From positions 1 through 6,559 of the forward strand of contig JASHVY010000188.1 of NCBI GenBank assembly GCA_030044345.1: a stretch of DNA of 6,559 nucleotides, given 5' to 3'. Below the pieces are notes generated by a model. It made no database searches and was not told the origin of the DNA. It saw only the letters and a list, made by a program, of their open reading frames with translations. Of this stretch, positions 5,795-6,559 are shown one piece after another; the stretch's first letter is position 1; the number at the start of each line of letters is the position of its first letter. The stretch comes from Acetobacteraceae bacterium (GTDB lineage: Bacteria; Pseudomonadota; Alphaproteobacteria; Acetobacterales; Acetobacteraceae). A program made the translations under genes and the position numbers.

Positions 5795-6204
5795 CGCGCC
5801 ACGTGGTCGCCTCGGTGGGAGAGATCCCGCCGGGCGGACGCAAGCTCGTCTCGGTCGGCGGGCGGTCGATCGGGGTCTTCAATGTCGGGGGGGCGTTCTA
5901 CGCCCTGCTCAATCGCTGCCCACACCAGGGCGGCAGCCTCTGCCTCGGCGAGCGGGTCGGGCTCGTGCTCTCCGACGAGCCGGGGGTCTATCGCTATACG
6001 CGGCCGGGCGAGATGCTCCGCTGTCCCTGGCATGGATGGGAGTTCGATATCCGGACCGGGCAATCCTGGTGCGATCCGCGGCGCACGCGGGTGCGGACCT
6101 ATCCGGTCTCGGTCGAGCCGGGCGAGGCGCTGGTGAAGGGGCCGTACCAGGCCGAGACCTTTCCGGTGACGGTCGAGGCCGATTATGTCGTGCTCGAGGT
6201 TTGA
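5791..6204 (+). CDS. Small Rieske [2Fe-2S] protein with extended spacer between cluster motifs
   Basis: This encodes 137 residues with no signal peptide or membrane helix, so a cytoplasmic electron-transfer protein is expected. Cluster ligands are C43 and H45 in NRCPHQGG and C78 and H81 in RCPWHGWEFD, followed by IRTGQSW. There are 32 residues between H45 and C78, whereas Rieske ferredoxins and ring-hydroxylating oxygenases usually have 15-17. The extra segment holds LVLSDEPGVYRYTRPGEML. The N-terminal VASVGEIPPGGRKLVSVGGRSIGVFNVGGAFYAL is the standard Rieske beta-fold opening. The start overlaps the paralogue 2 stop (ATGA, 5791-5794) with only a weak AGG upstream, so translation is probably coupled. 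Context suggests it serves the two amidohydrolases or an oxygenase encoded elsewhere. It is too short to be an oxygenase alpha subunit. Confidence 0.92.
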   Translation: MTRHVVASVGEIPPGGRKLVSVGGRSIGVFNVGGAFYALLNRCPHQGGSLCLGERVGLVLSDEPGVYRYTRPGEMLRCPWHGWEFDIRTGQSWCDPRRTRVRTYPVSVEPGEALVKGPYQAETFPVTVEADYVVLEV

Positions 6205-6254
6205 GAAATGCGGTAAAAAATGCGGCGCCTGGTCCGGAAAACGGAGAAAAGTCT

Positions 6255-6283
6255 TTTTGCTTCTTTTTCTTCAGAAAAAGAAG
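6255..6283 (+). repeat. AT-rich intergenic palindromic repeat, copy 3 (right module only)
   Basis: These 29 bases are identical to the reverse complement of 1876-1904. They contain the palindrome with 11-base arms CTTCTTTTTCT / AGAAAAAGAAG at 6260-6283 preceded by TTTTG. The other palindrome seen in copies 1 and 2 is absent. The element lies 50 bases after the Rieske stop and 38 bases from the stop of the convergent HAD gene, so it may serve as a shared 3'-end signal. Confidence 0.85.
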
Positions 6284-6321
6284 GCCCCTTTCTGAGACTT
6301 CATCGAAGTGCATAGCACTTT

Positions 6322-6559
6322 CTAAACCCCGAACGCGGTCGCCAGATCGCCGAAATCCTGCGCGACCACGTCCCAATCCTGCTCCGGGCGAAGATCCTCC
6401 GTCTGGTCCGGCCCATGCTCTTTCGGCCGCGGCACGAAGGCGGTTCGCAGGCCGCACTTCCGCGCCGCCGCAAGATCGCCATTGTGCGCGGCAACGAGAC
6501 AGACTTCTGCCGGCTGCATCGCCAGCACATCGACGGTGCGCAGATAGGCCTCCGGCGTG
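6322..6559 (-). CDS. Haloacid dehalogenase type II-like HAD hydrolase, C-terminal part (5' end outside window)
   Basis: The - strand is open from the window edge to a TAG at 6324-6322, giving the last 78 residues. TPEAYLRTVDVLAMQPAEVCLVAAHNGDLAAARKCG (split here as TPEAYLRTVDVLAM and QPAEVCLVAAHNGDLAAAR), then LRTAFVPRPKEHGP and DWDVVAQDFGDLATAFGV, is the usual C-terminal half of haloacid dehalogenase type II-like HAD proteins. It includes the substrate-site TxxVxRP strand and the acidic motif IV region. In L-2-haloacid dehalogenase the matching segment reads SSNxxD; here it is AAHNGD, so the Asn position appears to be His while the Asp is kept. The name 'dehalogenase' may therefore overstate the activity. 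The nucleophile Asp motif lies outside the window. The gene converges on the Rieske gene. Confidence 0.88.
   Translation of the reverse strand, partial: TPEAYLRTVDVLAMQPAEVCLVAAHNGDLAAARKCGLRTAFVPRPKEHGPDQTEDLRPEQDWDVVAQDFGDLATAFGV

Noticed and set aside
6306..6320. AAGTGC / GCACTT hairpin next to the HAD stop codon
   Set aside because: It has a 6-bp stem with a 3-base loop and no T-run on the - strand side, which is too weak to call a terminator.
1..6559. CRISPR array, tRNA, rRNA or intact transposase
   Set aside because: No regularly spaced direct repeats, no cloverleaf or rRNA-like sequence, and no DDE or tyrosine transposase motifs were seen on either strand.

Overview
The window looks like a piece of a high-GC alphaproteobacterial chromosome, most plausibly from the Acetobacteraceae (inference). 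The two amidohydrolase genes and the Rieske gene are very GC-rich with a strong G/C third-position bias. Short AT-rich palindromic repeats sit between genes; from memory these resemble repeats common in acid-tolerant acetic-acid-bacteria relatives. No RNA gene, CRISPR array or intact mobile element was found.

Left part (1-3015): a surface-polysaccharide or lipid-glycosylation-like neighbourhood. It begins with the C-terminal end of an unidentified + strand gene, followed by one repeat copy and a ~440-base stretch with no gene I can support. Next comes a SAM-dependent methyltransferase with a C-terminal coiled coil (687-1820, +), clearly lower in GC than the genes to its right. A convergent GT2 glycosyltransferase of the polyprenyl-phosphate type (2056-3015, -) has two C-terminal membrane helices. 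A second, complete repeat copy lies between these two convergent genes.

Middle (3016-3527): a divergent intergenic region. It carries what looks like a decayed protein-coding remnant on the - strand (3175-3354). Just before the next operon there is an 8-bp stem hairpin immediately 5' of the ribosome binding site.

Right part (3528-6204): a tight three-gene operon joined by two ATGA stop/start overlaps. It encodes two paralogous amidohydrolase-2 family TIM-barrel enzymes, both with the metal ligands in place, and a small Rieske [2Fe-2S] protein whose two cluster-binding motifs are unusually far apart. This cassette is the best candidate for an uncharacterised system. It is probably catabolic (decarboxylation or hydrolysis of an organic acid or aromatic compound, with an electron-transfer partner), but the substrate cannot be read from the sequence.

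Right edge (6322-6559): the 3' end of a convergent gene for a haloacid dehalogenase type II-like HAD protein, separated from the Rieske gene by a third repeat copy. Read in one fixed orientation, each of the three repeat copies lies shortly downstream of a stop codon on the same strand, which suggests a 3'-end (terminator-like) role.
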